Source: Chitinimonas prasina
GTDB taxonomy: Bacteria > Pseudomonadota > Gammaproteobacteria > Burkholderiales > Chitinimonadaceae
DNA length: 64,000 nucleotides
Direction of reading: 5' to 3'
Assembly (NCBI RefSeq): GCF_030160395.1
Contig: NZ_BSOG01000001.1
Span: forward strand, 1,392,117-1,456,116
A program made the translations under genes and the position numbers. The stretch's first letter is position 1, and every line of letters begins with the position of its first letter. The notes under the pieces were generated by a model. The model did not search any database, was not told the origin of the DNA, and saw only the letters and a list, made by a program, of their open reading frames with translations. Below are positions 1 through 11,789 of this stretch, one piece after another.

Positions 1-1217
1 TTCAGCTGCTCGGCGGTCGGTGCCAGCTTGGTCACCACCTTGAAGTCGGCCGTGGTGATGTGATGGATATCGGGTGTCTGTACCAGGATGCCGCCACCCA
101 CGCGCTTGAGGTCAAAGCGGTTGGCGCCATCCTGCAGGGCGACTTGCAGCACCCGTACATTTTTCTTGGCGGCGATGATGGCGCGGGCTTCATCCGAGAA
201 GCCGGGGGCGATCAGCACTTCCAGGAACTGGCCGGTGACGGCCTCCACGGTGGCCGCATCCACTTCGCGGTTGAAGGCGATGATGCCGCCAAAGGCGCTG
301 GTGGTATCGGTGGCAAAGGCCAGCTGGTAGGCGGTCAGCGTATCGGCGGCAATGGCAACGCCACAGGGGTTGGCATGCTTGACGATGACGCAGGCCGGCT
401 CATCGAAGGCCTTGACGGCTTCCCAGGCGGCATCGGAATCGGCGATGTTGTTGTAGCTCAGTTCCTTGCCCTGCAATTGCTGGTAGCCGGCCAGGCTGCC
501 CACGGCAGGGTGCAGGTCACGATAGAAGGCCGCAGCCTGGTGAGGGTTTTCGCCGTAGCGCATGTCCTGCACCTTTTCCACGCTGATATTGAGGCGGGCG
601 GGGAAGGTCTGCTGGGTACCGTCCTCGTTCAGCGAAGTCAGGTAGTTGGAGATGGCGCCATCGTAGGCTGCCGTGTGGCTGAAGGCCTTCTTGGCCAGGC
701 GGCGGCGGGTGGGCATGCCCAGAGCGCCGTCGTTGGCTTGCAACTCGGCCACCAGTGGGGCGTAATCGGCAACATCCGTGACGATGGCGACAAAGGCGTG
801 GTTCTTGGCGGCGGAACGCACCATGGCCGGGCCGCCGATGTCGATGTTCTCGATGGCATCGTCAAAATCGCAATCGGGCTTGGCGATGGTGGCCTCGAAA
901 GGGTAGAGGTTGACGCAGACCAGGTCGATGCTGCCTATGCCGTGCTCGGCCATCTTGCTGACATGGCCGGCCAGATCGCGGCGGCCCAGGATGCCACCGT
1001 GGATCTTGGGGTGCAGGGTCTTGACGCGGCCATCCAGCATCTCGGGGAAGCCGGTGTAGTCGGCCACCTCGATGACCTTGACCCCGGCTTCCGCCAGCAT
1101 CTTGGCGGTGCCGCCAGTGGAAAGTATCTCCACCCCAAAACCGGCCAGGGCCTGGGCGAATTCCAGTACACCGGTTTTGTCGGAGACGCTGATCAGCGCA
1201 CGTTTGATATTGACCAT
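1..1217 (-). CDS. purH: Bifunctional AICAR transformylase/IMP cyclohydrolase PurH (3' end cut off)
   Basis: This gene catalyses the last two steps of de novo purine synthesis (AICAR to FAICAR to IMP) in the cytosol. Reading leftward from an ATG at 1217, the protein begins [20 protein letters not shown] and continues through [28 protein letters not shown] and [10 protein letters not shown], the classic MGS-like IMP cyclohydrolase domain. About 405 codons lie inside the window, so the C-terminal part of the transformylase domain is missing at the left edge (the family is about 520-530 residues). It follows the GrpB-family gene by about 36 bp and is probably co-transcribed with dusB and fis, an arrangement known in betaproteobacteria. 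Confidence 0.95.
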   Translation of the reverse strand, partial: MVNIKRALISVSDKTGVLEFAQALAGFGVEILSTGGTAKMLAEAGVKVIEVADYTGFPEMLDGRVKTLHPKIHGGILGRRDLAGHVSKMAEHGIGSIDLVCVNLYPFEATIAKPDCDFDDAIENIDIGGPAMVRSAAKNHAFVAIVTDVADYAPLVAELQANDGALGMPTRRRLAKKAFSHTAAYDGAISNYLTSLNEDGTQQTFPARLNISVEKVQDMRYGENPHQAAAFYRDLHPAVGSLAGYQQLQGKELSYNNIADSDAAWEAVKAFDEPACVIVKHANPCGVAIAADTLTAYQLAFATDTTSAFGGIIAFNREVDAATVEAVTGQFLEVLIAPGFSDEARAIIAAKKNVRVLQVALQDGANRFDLKRVGGGILVQTPDIHHITTADFKVVTKLAPTAEQL

Positions 1218-1253
1218 GGTTGCTTGCTCATAAGACAAAGTGAAAGATAAAAC

Positions 1254-1817
1254 TTAGCAGCTGCCAGCCCCGGCTGCCGTTGCCTTGGCGCCAGTGGAGG
1301 GGACGACCGCCAGTCCGTGCAGGGCGGCGCGGACAAAGTCGGTCTTGGCACCGGCGTAGGCCTTGCTATCGGTCGGATACTGCCGTGCCAACATCTGCTT
1401 GAGTGCGGCGTAATCGGCCCTCAGCGTCGGGTTGTTGCGCAGGCAGTCGCGAAATGCCAGGTGTTCGCGCCAGAAGGGACTGTCCACCACCACCATATGC
1501 AGATGGTGGGTACGCAGCCCCGCCTGCTGGCGGGTGAAATAATGGCGCCCAGCTATACCGAACTCGCCATGGTGCTGGTACCCGAGCGCCGCCAGTGGGG
1601 CGATGCAGGCTGCGTGCTCCGACAATGCGGTCAGTCCCAGCATCAGATCCAGCACCGGCTTGGCGCAGAGGCCAGTCACGGCGGTGGAGCCAATATGGGC
1701 CAACACTACACCCGGCAGGGCGGTGGCGATGGCGTGGGCGGCTTGGTCATAGGCCTCCGACCAGTCCGCATTGTGTTCGACCAGCACTACCGTGCCTTCA
1801 ACCAGTCCCAGGCTCAT
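1254..1817 (-). CDS. GrpB/UPF0157 family protein
   Basis: 187 residues. The motifs AHIGSTAVTGLCAKPVLDLMLGL near residues 40-62 and a C-terminal YADLK-like segment ending with YAGAKTDFVRA match the GrpB (UPF0157) family, which belongs to the nucleotidyltransferase superfamily; the actual substrate is not known. Its ATG overlaps the fis stop by 4 bp (ATGA), so it is translationally coupled to fis. It sits between fis and purH, where these two genes are adjacent in many betaproteobacteria, so it is probably a lineage-specific insertion. The family is clear; the function is not. Confidence 0.8.
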   Translation of the reverse strand: MSLGLVEGTVVLVEHNADWSEAYDQAAHAIATALPGVVLAHIGSTAVTGLCAKPVLDLMLGLTALSEHAACIAPLAALGYQHHGEFGIAGRHYFTRQQAGLRTHHLHMVVVDSPFWREHLAFRDCLRNNPTLRADYAALKQMLARQYPTDSKAYAGAKTDFVRAALHGLAVVPSTGAKATAAGAGSC

Positions 1818-2050
1818 ATCAGATCGTGTTCCTGCATTTTCTTGCGCAAGGTGTTGCGGTTGATGCCCAGCAGTTCGGCGGCACGGGTCTGGTTGCCCTG
1901 CGCCTTGTCCAGCACTACTTCCAGCATGGGCTTCTCCACCTTGGCCAGCACCATGTCGTAGATCGCCTGCGGTGCTTCGCCGTCCAGGTCGCGGAAATAC
2001 TGTTCCAGCGCGTCGCGCACGGCAAAGCAGATTTGATCCTTGGTGGACAT
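1814..2050 (-). CDS. fis: DNA-binding protein Fis
   Basis: 78 residues. The C-terminal half carries the Fis-type helix-turn-helix (QGNQTRAAELLGINRNTLRKK, about residues 51-71), shared with the NtrC effector domain. Fis is a nucleoid protein that bends DNA and regulates rRNA and recombination genes. The length is typical of short betaproteobacterial Fis proteins. It lies 19 bp downstream of dusB, the conserved dusB-fis operon arrangement, and its stop overlaps the start of the GrpB-family gene. Expression is probably driven from the dusB promoter, as in enterobacteria (inference). Confidence 0.95.
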   Translation of the reverse strand: MSTKDQICFAVRDALEQYFRDLDGEAPQAIYDMVLAKVEKPMLEVVLDKAQGNQTRAAELLGINRNTLRKKMQEHDLI

Positions 2051-2069
2051 GGTGGGGTTCTCTCCTGAA

Positions 2070-3086
2070 CTAGGCGGCCGCTAGCGCGGTCTCGTCTTGG
2101 TAAACCAGCCGCTCGCCCTGGAGCGCCAGTTGTTTGAAATAGGCATCCACGGCAGCCAGCTGCTCGGTCGTGCTATCTAGTTGGTACATACGCTGGCGGA
2201 ACTCGTTGGAGCCGCGCAGGCCATTGGTGTACCAAGCTATATGCTTGCGGGCGATGCGGCAGCCCGAGTACTCGCCGTGGAAGGCGTAGTGGTCTTGCAG
2301 GTGTTCCATCAGGATGGCGTGTATCTCGCTCACCTTGGGTGGGGGCAGGTGCTCGCCGGTGGCAAGGAAATGATCAATCTCTCTGAATATCCAGGGTCGG
2401 CCCTGGGCGGCGCGGCCTATCATCACCGCGTCGGCACCGGTCTGCTGCAGTACCGCGCGGGCTTTCTCCGGGGTGGTGATATCGCCATTGGCCACCACCG
2501 GTATGCGCAGGCTGCGCTTGACCTCGGCAATCAGTTCATAGCGGGCGGCGCCGTTATACATGTCCTCGCGGGTGCGGCCATGTAGGGCCAGGGCGGCAAT
2601 GCCGGTCTGCTCAGCCAGCTGCGCCACCCGCAGGATATTCTCCTCACCGTTGCGAAAACCCAGCCGGGTCTTGAGCGTCACCGGCACATCCACCGCGCTG
2701 ACGACGGCCTCCAGTATGCGGGCGACGCGGTCTTCGTCCTGCAAGAGAGCAGAGCCGGCCAGTACATTGCAGACTTTCTTGGCTGGGCAACCCATATTGA
2801 TATCGATGATCTGGGCACCTGCCGCCACATTATGGCGGGCGGCCTCGGCCATCTGGGCAGGGTCGCTGCCGGCAATCTGCACCGCGACCGGGGCCAGTTC
2901 GCCGTCGAAATTGGCACGGCGGCGGGTCTTGTTGCTGCCATAGAGCATGGCATTGGAGGTAATCATCTCGCTGACTGCATGGCCTGCGCCCAGCCGCTTG
3001 CACAGCATGCGGAATGGCCGGTCGGTCACGCCGGCCATGGGCGCGACGATCAGGCGGTTGCGGAGTTGATAAGGACCTATGCGCAT
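2070..3086 (-). CDS. dusB: tRNA-dihydrouridine synthase B
   Basis: An FMN-dependent enzyme that reduces specific uridines in the tRNA D-loop. From the chosen ATG at 3086 the protein is 338 residues and begins MRIGPYQLRNRLIVAPMAGV, the usual DusB N-terminus. Visible motifs are APMAGVTDRPFR, the active-site NMGCPAKKVCN with the catalytic Cys, NGDI and the FMN-phosphate region GADAVMIGRAAQGRPW. A start six codons upstream (3104) is possible, but longer extensions read through apparently non-coding DNA. First gene of the dusB-fis-GrpB-purH run. It diverges from the prolyl oligopeptidase gene with about 350 bp between them, in which no clear promoter was identified. Confidence 0.94.
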   Translation of the reverse strand: MRIGPYQLRNRLIVAPMAGVTDRPFRMLCKRLGAGHAVSEMITSNAMLYGSNKTRRRANFDGELAPVAVQIAGSDPAQMAEAARHNVAAGAQIIDINMGCPAKKVCNVLAGSALLQDEDRVARILEAVVSAVDVPVTLKTRLGFRNGEENILRVAQLAEQTGIAALALHGRTREDMYNGAARYELIAEVKRSLRIPVVANGDITTPEKARAVLQQTGADAVMIGRAAQGRPWIFREIDHFLATGEHLPPPKVSEIHAILMEHLQDHYAFHGEYSGCRIARKHIAWYTNGLRGSNEFRQRMYQLDSTTEQLAAVDAYFKQLALQGERLVYQDETALAAA

Positions 3087-3436
3087 GCTTGTTCTATGGA
3101 CCATGGCCCGCCCAGGGGGCGGTGCCGGCAACGGTACAGAATGAAAAACCGCTGGAGACGAGAGGCGTAGAGGCTTCGGTATCCAGCGGTAACAGGCGCG
3201 CATTCTACCTAAGCCTGCGCCCGGCGCGAAGGCATTTCGCTTAATTTTTGAGCAGGTGCCGATAGTGCCAAGGCAATCGCTGCCGATAACAGCGCGCAGT
3301 TGCAGCGAACGCGAGGGATAGTATCGGTTGTCGCTACAATGCTGTCGTACGATGGCAGTCCTGGTGTGTCGCACCGGAGCACAGACACCCCTGTCCGCTT
3401 GCCGTGGCCGAAAAACAGACTATATAAGGAGTCGCC

Positions 3437-5590
3437 ATGCCCCATCGCCCTGCTCTGCTGACCCTGCTGGCGGTCACCGCCAGCGCCGCGACGGCGCCCC
3501 TGCCCCCGCCGCCTGCCACGCCGGTGCGCAATGTGGTCGAAGACTACTTTGGCACCCAGGTGAACGATCCCTACCGCTGGCTGGAAAACATGCAGGGGGC
3601 CGAGTTCAAGACCTGGCTCAAGGCTCAGGCCAACCATGCCGAAACGGTGCTGGCCACCCTGCCCGGCCGCAGCGCCCTGAAGCAAAGGCTGACCGAGCTG
3701 GCCGATGCGGGCGAGAATGTGGCCGATCTGCAGCAGGCTGCCGGCCGCCTGTTCTATCTGAAGACCGAGCCCGGCCGCAACGGCCGTCGCCTGTATGTGC
3801 GCGACGGTCGCGGCGAGCGCCTGCTGCTGGATCCGGACACCCTGGGGACTGCCGGCGCCCATATCGCCATAGACTGGTATTCGCCCTCACCCGATGGTGC
3901 GCTGGTGGCCGTGGGCCTGTCGGCCAGCGGTTCGGAGGATAGCGAGCTGCGCCTGCTGGACCTGGTGAGCGGACTATGGCTGCCTGAGCGCATCAGCCGG
4001 GCTGGGCTGAACGACAGCCTGGGCTGGCTGGGTGGCAGCAAGCGCTTTATCTACAACCGGCTGCCTGCCGCCGGCGCCGATGGGGTGCAGGAGCGCTACA
4101 ACAAGAGCGCCACCTGGCTACATACGGTAGGCCAGCCGGTGGAGCGTGATATCGCCCTGTTCGGCTACGGCGTGCGGGCCGATCTGCCTTTCGATATCGC
4201 CGACATCAGCCATATCCGTACCGATCCCGGCAGCCCTTACCTGGTGGCCGAGGTCTTGCATGGCGATGCGGTGGAGCGGTCCTACTATGTGGCCAGCATT
4301 GCCCAGCTGGCCGGTGCCGCAACGCCCTGGCAGCGTATCAGCACCCCGGCCGACAAGACTGCCGATGCCTGGCTGCACGGCGACACCCTGTATCTGCACA
4401 GTCTGCTGGATGCCCCCAGGGGCAAGGTGCTGGCGCTGAATCTGAAACAGCCGCAATTGGCCCAGGCCAAACTGGTGCTGCCACAGGGCAGCCATGTGCT
4501 GCGGCAAGCCGCTGTGGCACGCGAGGCCCTGTATGTCAGGGCCAGCGAAGGCGGGGTGGACAAGCTGTTCAAGCTCAGCCACGGCGGTGCTGCCCGCGAG
4601 TTGGCGCTACCGGTGGTCGGCACCCTGATGGGACTGGCGACTGATGTGGCCCGAAGCGGCGCGGTGTTCAAGCTGGAAGGCTGGGTGGAGCCGCCGCGTG
4701 TCTATCGGCTCGACGGCAAGACCGGCGTGGTGCGCGCTACCAGGGTGTTCAAACCCGCTACGACCAGGCTGGACGGCTACGAGGCCCGCCGGGTGATGGT
4801 CAAGAGCCACGATGGCGTGGCCGTGCCCTTGTCCATTATGGCGGCCAAGGGCATCAAGCTGGATGGCAGCCACCCCACCATCGTCAGCGGCTATGGCGCC
4901 TACGGCATCAGCATGGAGGCACGTTATTCCGCCAACCGGCTGGCCTGGCTGGAGCGCGATGGCGTGATGGCAGTGTGCCATGTACGTGGTGGCGGCGAGT
5001 TTGGCGAGGACTGGCACCGTGCCGGTTACATCCAGACCAAGGCCAACACGGCCAAGGACTTCATTGCCTGCGCCGAATGGCTGGTGCAGCAGGGCTATAC
5101 CTCGCCGGCCAAGCTGGCCGGTACCGGCGGGAGTGCTGGCGGCATCACCATAGGCGGCGCCATCACGGCGCGGCCCGAGCTGTTTGCCGCGGCCCAGAGC
5201 GCCGTGGGGGTGAGCGACCTGCTGAGGATGGAGCTGACCCCAAATGGGCCGCCCAATATTGCCGAGTTCGGCACGGTCAAGAACCCCGAGCATTTTCCGG
5301 CCATGCTCAGCAACAGCCCCTACCATCGCATCAAGGACGGAGTAGCCTACCCGGCGGTAATCGTCACTACCGGGGCCAACGACCCGCGGGTGGATGCCTG
5401 GATGCCGGCCAAGCTGACCGCCCGCCTGCAAGCTGCCAGCAGCAGCGGCAAGCCGGTGTTGCTGCGGGTGGACTACGACGGCGGCCATGGCCGGGGCTCA
5501 ACCAAGGCACAACAGGTGGCTGAGAGCGCCGATGTGTGGAGCTTTTTTCTGTGGCAGATGGGCGTAGCGGGATTCGCGCCCGGCCATTGA
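3437..5590 (+). CDS. Secreted prolyl oligopeptidase family (S9) peptidase
   Basis: 717 residues. A short signal peptide (MPHRPALLTLLAVTASAATA) precedes an N-terminal beta-propeller that starts with the S9A signature DPYRWLEN. The C-terminal alpha/beta hydrolase domain carries the nucleophile in GTGGSAGG (Ser566), a probable catalytic Asp649 in GANDPRVDAW and His684 in GGHGRG, so the triad looks complete. It should cleave short proline-containing peptides, here in the periplasm or outside the cell. The start is supported by AAGGAG five bases upstream of the ATG. It stands alone, convergent with the FecR/SPOR gene. The family is certain; the substrate is not. Confidence 0.92.
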   Translation: MPHRPALLTLLAVTASAATAPLPPPPATPVRNVVEDYFGTQVNDPYRWLENMQGAEFKTWLKAQANHAETVLATLPGRSALKQRLTELADAGENVADLQQAAGRLFYLKTEPGRNGRRLYVRDGRGERLLLDPDTLGTAGAHIAIDWYSPSPDGALVAVGLSASGSEDSELRLLDLVSGLWLPERISRAGLNDSLGWLGGSKRFIYNRLPAAGADGVQERYNKSATWLHTVGQPVERDIALFGYGVRADLPFDIADISHIRTDPGSPYLVAEVLHGDAVERSYYVASIAQLAGAATPWQRISTPADKTADAWLHGDTLYLHSLLDAPRGKVLALNLKQPQLAQAKLVLPQGSHVLRQAAVAREALYVRASEGGVDKLFKLSHGGAARELALPVVGTLMGLATDVARSGAVFKLEGWVEPPRVYRLDGKTGVVRATRVFKPATTRLDGYEARRVMVKSHDGVAVPLSIMAAKGIKLDGSHPTIVSGYGAYGISMEARYSANRLAWLERDGVMAVCHVRGGGEFGEDWHRAGYIQTKANTAKDFIACAEWLVQQGYTSPAKLAGTGGSAGGITIGGAITARPELFAAAQSAVGVSDLLRMELTPNGPPNIAEFGTVKNPEHFPAMLSNSPYHRIKDGVAYPAVIVTTGANDPRVDAWMPAKLTARLQAASSSGKPVLLRVDYDGGHGRGSTKAQQVAESADVWSFFLWQMGVAGFAPGH

Positions 5591-5638
5591 GTGCCTGTCA
5601 TGAGATCAGGCCATTGATGGGTGTTGCGCCCAGGGCTG

Positions 5639-5659
5639 GCGCCAGGGAGACCCTGGCGC
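5639..5659. repeat. GCGCCAGGG palindrome (repeat family / likely bidirectional terminator)
   Basis: A 9-bp perfect inverted repeat GCGCCAGGG-aga-CCCTGGCGC lies between the convergent prolyl oligopeptidase and FecR/SPOR genes. The same palindrome recurs near 19023, 39041, 45847 and 46032, so it belongs to a dispersed repeat family. Its position suggests it could end both transcripts, but it has no T-run. Confidence 0.6.
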
Positions 5660-5700
5660 TACTCCAGTTTTGCTGGCGACGCCCGTAGCCTGGCTGGCGC

Positions 5701-6570
5701 CTACATGCGCATGGTGCTGATGGTGGGGGTGTTCAGCTGTGCCTTGAGCCGTTCGCCCAGGGCGCGGGCATCGGTCTCGCTGGCCAGTTGCTCCAGGCTA
5801 ACGCGGAACTTGCCCTCGACCATGGGGCGTATCTTGGCGGGGTAGCCTGCCTCGCGCAGGTTGTCATACCACTGCAGCGCCTCGGCCTGATTGCCAGCGA
5901 CCGCCACCACCAGCCGCCAGCGGCCCTGCGCCTGGCTCAGCCCCGTGCCGGCCTGCGGTTCGGTCTGCGGCGCCCATTCGTTGGCCACCTTGTTGGGATC
6001 GACCTTGGCCACCGGCAGGGCAGGTTTGCCCTTGGGTGCAACATAGAAGTCCAGGGGCTGGTCCATGGTGATGAAGCCGGCCTCGCCTTCGTGCTCCACC
6101 GCGATGCTGCCCTCCAGTAGGCAGACCAGGTCTTTCTCGGCGTCGGACTTGCCCCAGATATCGGTACCCCGTATGCCGGCAGTGATGGTGGCAACCTTGA
6201 TGTCGACCTCGCGCTGGCGCAGCTTGCTGGCCAGGCCGGTGGTAAATCGGAATGCCCCCTTCAGCACGTCCACCGTGGCCCGGAAGGCAGTCTTGCGGCC
6301 GTCAGATGCATTCAGAGTGTTGACCCGGAACACCGCGTCCTCGCCCAGCTTGAACTGGCTGCCCTCGGGCAGGGTCAGCAGCACCCGTGCGCCATTGCCG
6401 GTGTGGACCACATCGCTGGCCTGCAGGTTGATGCCCACTGCCAGCGGCCGCATCTGGCCGTTGCGCTCCAGCCAGGCCGGCATATTGACGGCGCTGACCT
6501 GGGTAGGGGCGGCCGCAACAGCGGTCGCCAGGCTGGTGGCAAGCAGGGCGACGATCAGGGGGGCGCGCAT
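5701..6570 (-). CDS. Exported FecR-domain protein with C-terminal SPOR domain
   Basis: 289 residues with a signal peptide (MRAPLIVALLATSLATAVAA). Residues of about 45-165 form a FecR-like domain, with GNGARVLLTLPEGSQFKLGEDAVFRV followed by VATITAGIRGTDIWG and CLLEGSIAVEHEG. The last 75 or so residues (WRLVVAVAGNQAEALQWYDNLREAG onward) look like a SPOR domain, which binds denuded septal peptidoglycan. No sigma factor or TonB receptor is nearby, so it is not a classical FecR regulator; a cell-wall-associated periplasmic role is more likely. It is divergent from leuS. Domains are confident; function is unknown. Confidence 0.82.
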   Translation of the reverse strand: MRAPLIVALLATSLATAVAAAPTQVSAVNMPAWLERNGQMRPLAVGINLQASDVVHTGNGARVLLTLPEGSQFKLGEDAVFRVNTLNASDGRKTAFRATVDVLKGAFRFTTGLASKLRQREVDIKVATITAGIRGTDIWGKSDAEKDLVCLLEGSIAVEHEGEAGFITMDQPLDFYVAPKGKPALPVAKVDPNKVANEWAPQTEPQAGTGLSQAQGRWRLVVAVAGNQAEALQWYDNLREAGYPAKIRPMVEGKFRVSLEQLASETDARALGERLKAQLNTPTISTMRM

Positions 6571-6607
6571 GGCAAACTCCTTGAGACGAATAGGGATAAC
6601 GCTCGGT

Positions 6608-6613
6608 TATAAT
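6608..6613 (+). promoter_or_regulatory. Candidate -10 box upstream of leuS
   Basis: A perfect TATAAT lies 90 bp before the leuS ATG in the divergent gap with the FecR/SPOR gene. The nearest -35-like hexamer (TTGAGA, 6581) gives a 21-bp spacer, which is too long, so only the -10 is supported. Confidence 0.3.
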
Positions 6614-6703
6614 CAATGTTTTATTTGGTCGCCAGGTAACAAGTCACGCATCCACATTCCCGTGGCAGCCTGTCGCTTGGCATGATTCGTTAGGATAGCC
6701 CAC

Positions 6704-9349
<2,646 letters not shown>

Positions 9350-9401
9350 GCGCCTGTTCACGATTTTTTCACCCCGGGGCGAAAAGATCGTAAACAGGCT
9401 C
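9350..9401. repeat. 52-bp palindrome related to the MITE ends at 10562
   Basis: Two 26-nt arms (9350-9375 and 9376-9401) are inverted copies of each other at 22 of 26 positions. Each begins GmGCCTGTTyACGATyTTTTC, closely resembling the terminal inverted repeats of the element at 10562-10827. It abuts the leuS stop codon TAA and is followed by TAG, possibly a degraded 3-bp target duplication. Transcribed, it would form a strong hairpin after leuS. Confidence 0.7.
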
Positions 9402-9422
9402 TAGGCGTCCGCGACGAACGAG

Positions 9423-9470
9423 AACGGGATGGTGCTGGCCAAGTTGGCCCCGGCCATCCCGTTTTTGTTT
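9423..9470 (+). terminator. Rho-independent terminator downstream of leuS
   Basis: A perfect 10-bp stem AACGGGATGG (9423-9432) / CCATCCCGTT (9454-9463) is followed by TTTTTGTTT. Orientation and T-run fit leuS transcription. Confidence 0.8.
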
Positions 9471-9631
9471 CTAGCGTCGCTTATCGCGTTAACCGGCCAA
9501 GGGCACCCTACGAGGGCAACCGGCGAGGGGCGATCGGCGAGGGGCGATCGGCGAGGGGCGACCGGCCAGGGGCGCGCTCCTCGGCTGATCGGCCTGCTAT
9601 AACGGAGTATCCGATTGTTCGCCGGCCTGCC

Positions 9632-10507
9632 ATGCGCATCCTGTTGTTACCCCTGCTCTGCCTGACCCTGCTGTCCCTCGCCCCAAGGGCAGACGACGAG
9701 GTGGTCTACCCTGCGCCCGAAGGGGCGGCAGATGTACGCCATGACGACAAGCTGGAGTTCCTGCGCGGGGCGCTGGAGCGCACCAAGGGGCAGTATGGCG
9801 ACTACCACATACGGCCTGCCAGCGCGGTGATGAACAAGGCCAGGCAGTTGGTATCGCTGTCCACCGGCCAAGAGCTGACGCTGACCTGGAGCGGCACCAC
9901 CCTGCAGATGGAGCGGGATTTTCTGCCCGTGCGGATACCGCTGCGCAAAGGGCTGGGCGGTTATCGCATCTCGCTGATTGCCCAGGAGCGGCAGGCGGCA
10001 TTTGATCAGGTTCACAGCCTGCAGGATCTGCGGCGTTTCGTGATCGGCCAGGGCAAGGGCTGGTCCAGTGCCGATGTGTTGCAAGAAGCGGGCTTCCCGG
10101 TGGTCACCAGCAATTACGACAGCCTGTTCCGCATGGTGGGTAGCCGGCGCATAGACATGTTTCCGCGCGGGCTGCACGAGGCCTTCGAGGAATACGAGGC
10201 CAACCGCGCCGCAATACCGAATCTGGCGGTGGAAGAGCGGCTGGTGATCCGCTACGACAATCCCTATTACTTTTTTGTCAGCCGGCAGAACGAGCGCCTG
10301 GCCCGGCGGCTGGAGCAGGGCCTGCGCTTGATGATCAAGGACGGCAGCTTTGACGAGATATTCTGGCGCCACAATGGTGAATCGATACGCAAGGCCAACT
10401 TGGCCGGCCGTCGCGTGATTGTCATCCCTAACCGGCAACTGCCGCCGCTGACCCCACTGGCCGACAAGAGCCTGTGGTTCGACCCCACGGCGCCGCTGCC
10501 CAAATAA
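9632..10507 (+). CDS. Periplasmic solute-binding-protein-like protein
   Basis: 291 residues with a signal peptide (MRILLLPLLCLTLLSLAPRAD). The body has the pattern of family 3 periplasmic binding proteins: QDLRRFVIGQGKGWSSADVLQEAGFPV, DSLFRMVGSRRIDMFPRG and a C-terminal ERLARRLEQGLRLMIKDGSFDEIFWR. No ABC permease or ATPase lies next to it, so it may be an orphan binding protein or have another sensing role. A hairpin lies just after the stop. The fold assignment is by pattern; the ligand is unknown. Confidence 0.7.
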   Translation: MRILLLPLLCLTLLSLAPRADDEVVYPAPEGAADVRHDDKLEFLRGALERTKGQYGDYHIRPASAVMNKARQLVSLSTGQELTLTWSGTTLQMERDFLPVRIPLRKGLGGYRISLIAQERQAAFDQVHSLQDLRRFVIGQGKGWSSADVLQEAGFPVVTSNYDSLFRMVGSRRIDMFPRGLHEAFEEYEANRAAIPNLAVEERLVIRYDNPYYFFVSRQNERLARRLEQGLRLMIKDGSFDEIFWRHNGESIRKANLAGRRVIVIPNRQLPPLTPLADKSLWFDPTAPLPK

Positions 10508-10510
10508 CAA

Positions 10511-10528
10511 GGCCACCTCACGGTGGCC
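10511..10528 (+). terminator. Hairpin after the binding-protein gene
   Basis: A 7-bp perfect stem GGCCACC/GGTGGCC with a 4-nt loop starts 3 bp after the stop codon. The downstream sequence has only a weak T-run, so the strength of termination is uncertain. Confidence 0.55.
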
Positions 10529-10561
10529 CTGTCGTTTACCTGGTTATTTGTCCTGCGCTTA

Positions 10562-10827
10562 GAGCCTGTTCAATGTCTTTTCGCCGCGTCGCTGGTCTGG
10601 AAAATGGCCAGGCACAAGGCGTGGCGCGCAGGCAATAACAAGTTATTGCCAAGCGCCACAACGCAGTGAGTGGCCGTTTTCCAGATCAGCCCTACGGGTT
10701 CGCAGCCTTGCTGGCGAACGGCGGCGTTGCAAGCCGCTGACGGTACCCGTACCGCTGCGCGTCTTGCGCCTTGCCCTTCATCCGGCAAGGTTGCGAACGA
10801 CGCGGTGAAAAGTCTTTGAACAGGCTC
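10562..10827. mobile_element. MITE-like element, 266 bp, ~30-bp terminal inverted repeats, TTA duplication
   Basis: The ends are inverted repeats matching at 27 of 30 positions, beginning GAGCCTGTTCAA and continuing CTTTTCrCCGCGTCG. The element is flanked on both sides by TTA (10559-10561 and 10828-10830), a likely 3-bp target duplication. There is no transposase; the open frame on the minus strand (10570-10788) is not convincing as a gene. It is probably a non-autonomous derivative of an insertion sequence mobilised in trans. Confidence 0.78.
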
Positions 10828-10838
10828 TTACTGCCTGC

Positions 10839-11789
10839 CTATGGGCAAATCTGGTGCGGGTAGCATTCGTCGCGGACCAGCTCGAAGATGGGCTGCTCGG
10901 CGATCGCGATGCGCGAACCACCCGGGATTTCCACCACCAGCGTGTTCTGTTCGAACGAGGCGCGGCCATTGTAGTAATGCACCCGTTCGCCATGCAGGCT
11001 GATGGCGATGGTCTGGCCGGCCACGAAGTTGGTCAGCTTCTCGCGCACAAACTGGTTTACATCGGTATTGCCCACGATATAAGCACCCGGCGGTATGGCC
11101 TTGTCCAGCGAGAAGGCCATCGTGCTGGTGGGCAGGCGGGCGTTGTTGATCTCGGTTACCGCACCCTTGATTTCGGCCAGCGTCATATCCTCCAGCTTGT
11201 TGGTGAACAGGGCGTTGAACCCTGGGATAAAGTCAAACACGGTGTCCACGTCCACGCTGGCCTGGATATCCAGGTTCTGCACCTGAGCGTCGCTGAGCTG
11301 GCCGCTGTAGGGGTTGTAGCGGGCGCTGATCCAGATGGGGTTGGAACGTATGCTGATGGTGGCCTCGGCATACCAGCTTTTCTTCACCCTGGCGTAGCCA
11401 TTGAGGCTGAAGCCACCCACCGAGGCGATCACCTCGCCCTGGGCATTGCCAGCCAGCTTGACCGTCAGCGGGCCGGGCGCTGTCATCGAGAAAGCCTTGA
11501 GGCTTGCCTTGCCCTGCAGCTGCCGTTCCAGCTCGGCCCGGGCTTGGTCGGCGAAATCCTGCTTGATGCGAAGGATGGACTCGGTATGGTCGGTCACCCG
11601 CTGTAGCAGGTTGTGCTGATCGACATATCGCTTGCTCTCGCCCTTGTGGGTGACATAGAGCACATGGTCCATGCCGACCAGATTGTTGGTGTATTCCGAG
11701 ATGGGCGGGTTGTCTGGAGACAGGGCTAGCGCCGGGGTGGCGGCAAGCAGGGTGGATGCCGCAAGGGCGGCAAGATAACGCAGTTTCAA
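10839..11789 (-). CDS. Exported protein of unknown function
   Basis: 316 residues from a TTG start at 11789, chosen because AGGAGG lies six bases upstream and the protein then begins with a clean signal peptide (MKLRYLAALAASTLLAATPALA). An ATG further upstream would add 19 charged residues without a ribosome site. The mature part has beta-rich, repetitive stretches (VKLAGNAQGEVIASVGGFSLNGYARV, NPIWISARYNPYSGQLSDAQV) and a conserved-looking end with two cysteines (ECYPHQIC). I do not recognise the family. It is probably periplasmic or outer-membrane associated. Its 3' end is next to the MITE-like element. Confidence 0.72.
   Translation of the reverse strand: MKLRYLAALAASTLLAATPALALSPDNPPISEYTNNLVGMDHVLYVTHKGESKRYVDQHNLLQRVTDHTESILRIKQDFADQARAELERQLQGKASLKAFSMTAPGPLTVKLAGNAQGEVIASVGGFSLNGYARVKKSWYAEATISIRSNPIWISARYNPYSGQLSDAQVQNLDIQASVDVDTVFDFIPGFNALFTNKLEDMTLAEIKGAVTEINNARLPTSTMAFSLDKAIPPGAYIVGNTDVNQFVREKLTNFVAGQTIAISLHGERVHYYNGRASFEQNTLVVEIPGGSRIAIAEQPIFELVRDECYPHQICP

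Noticed and set aside
60-1250. 396-codon open frame on the plus strand
   Set aside because: It is the antisense frame of purH; its translation has no family features, while the minus strand reads as a clear PurH.
10570-10788. 72-codon minus-strand open frame inside the MITE-like element
   Set aside because: It lies wholly inside the repeat, has no ribosome site or transposase features, and similar frames arise wherever such repeats are copied.
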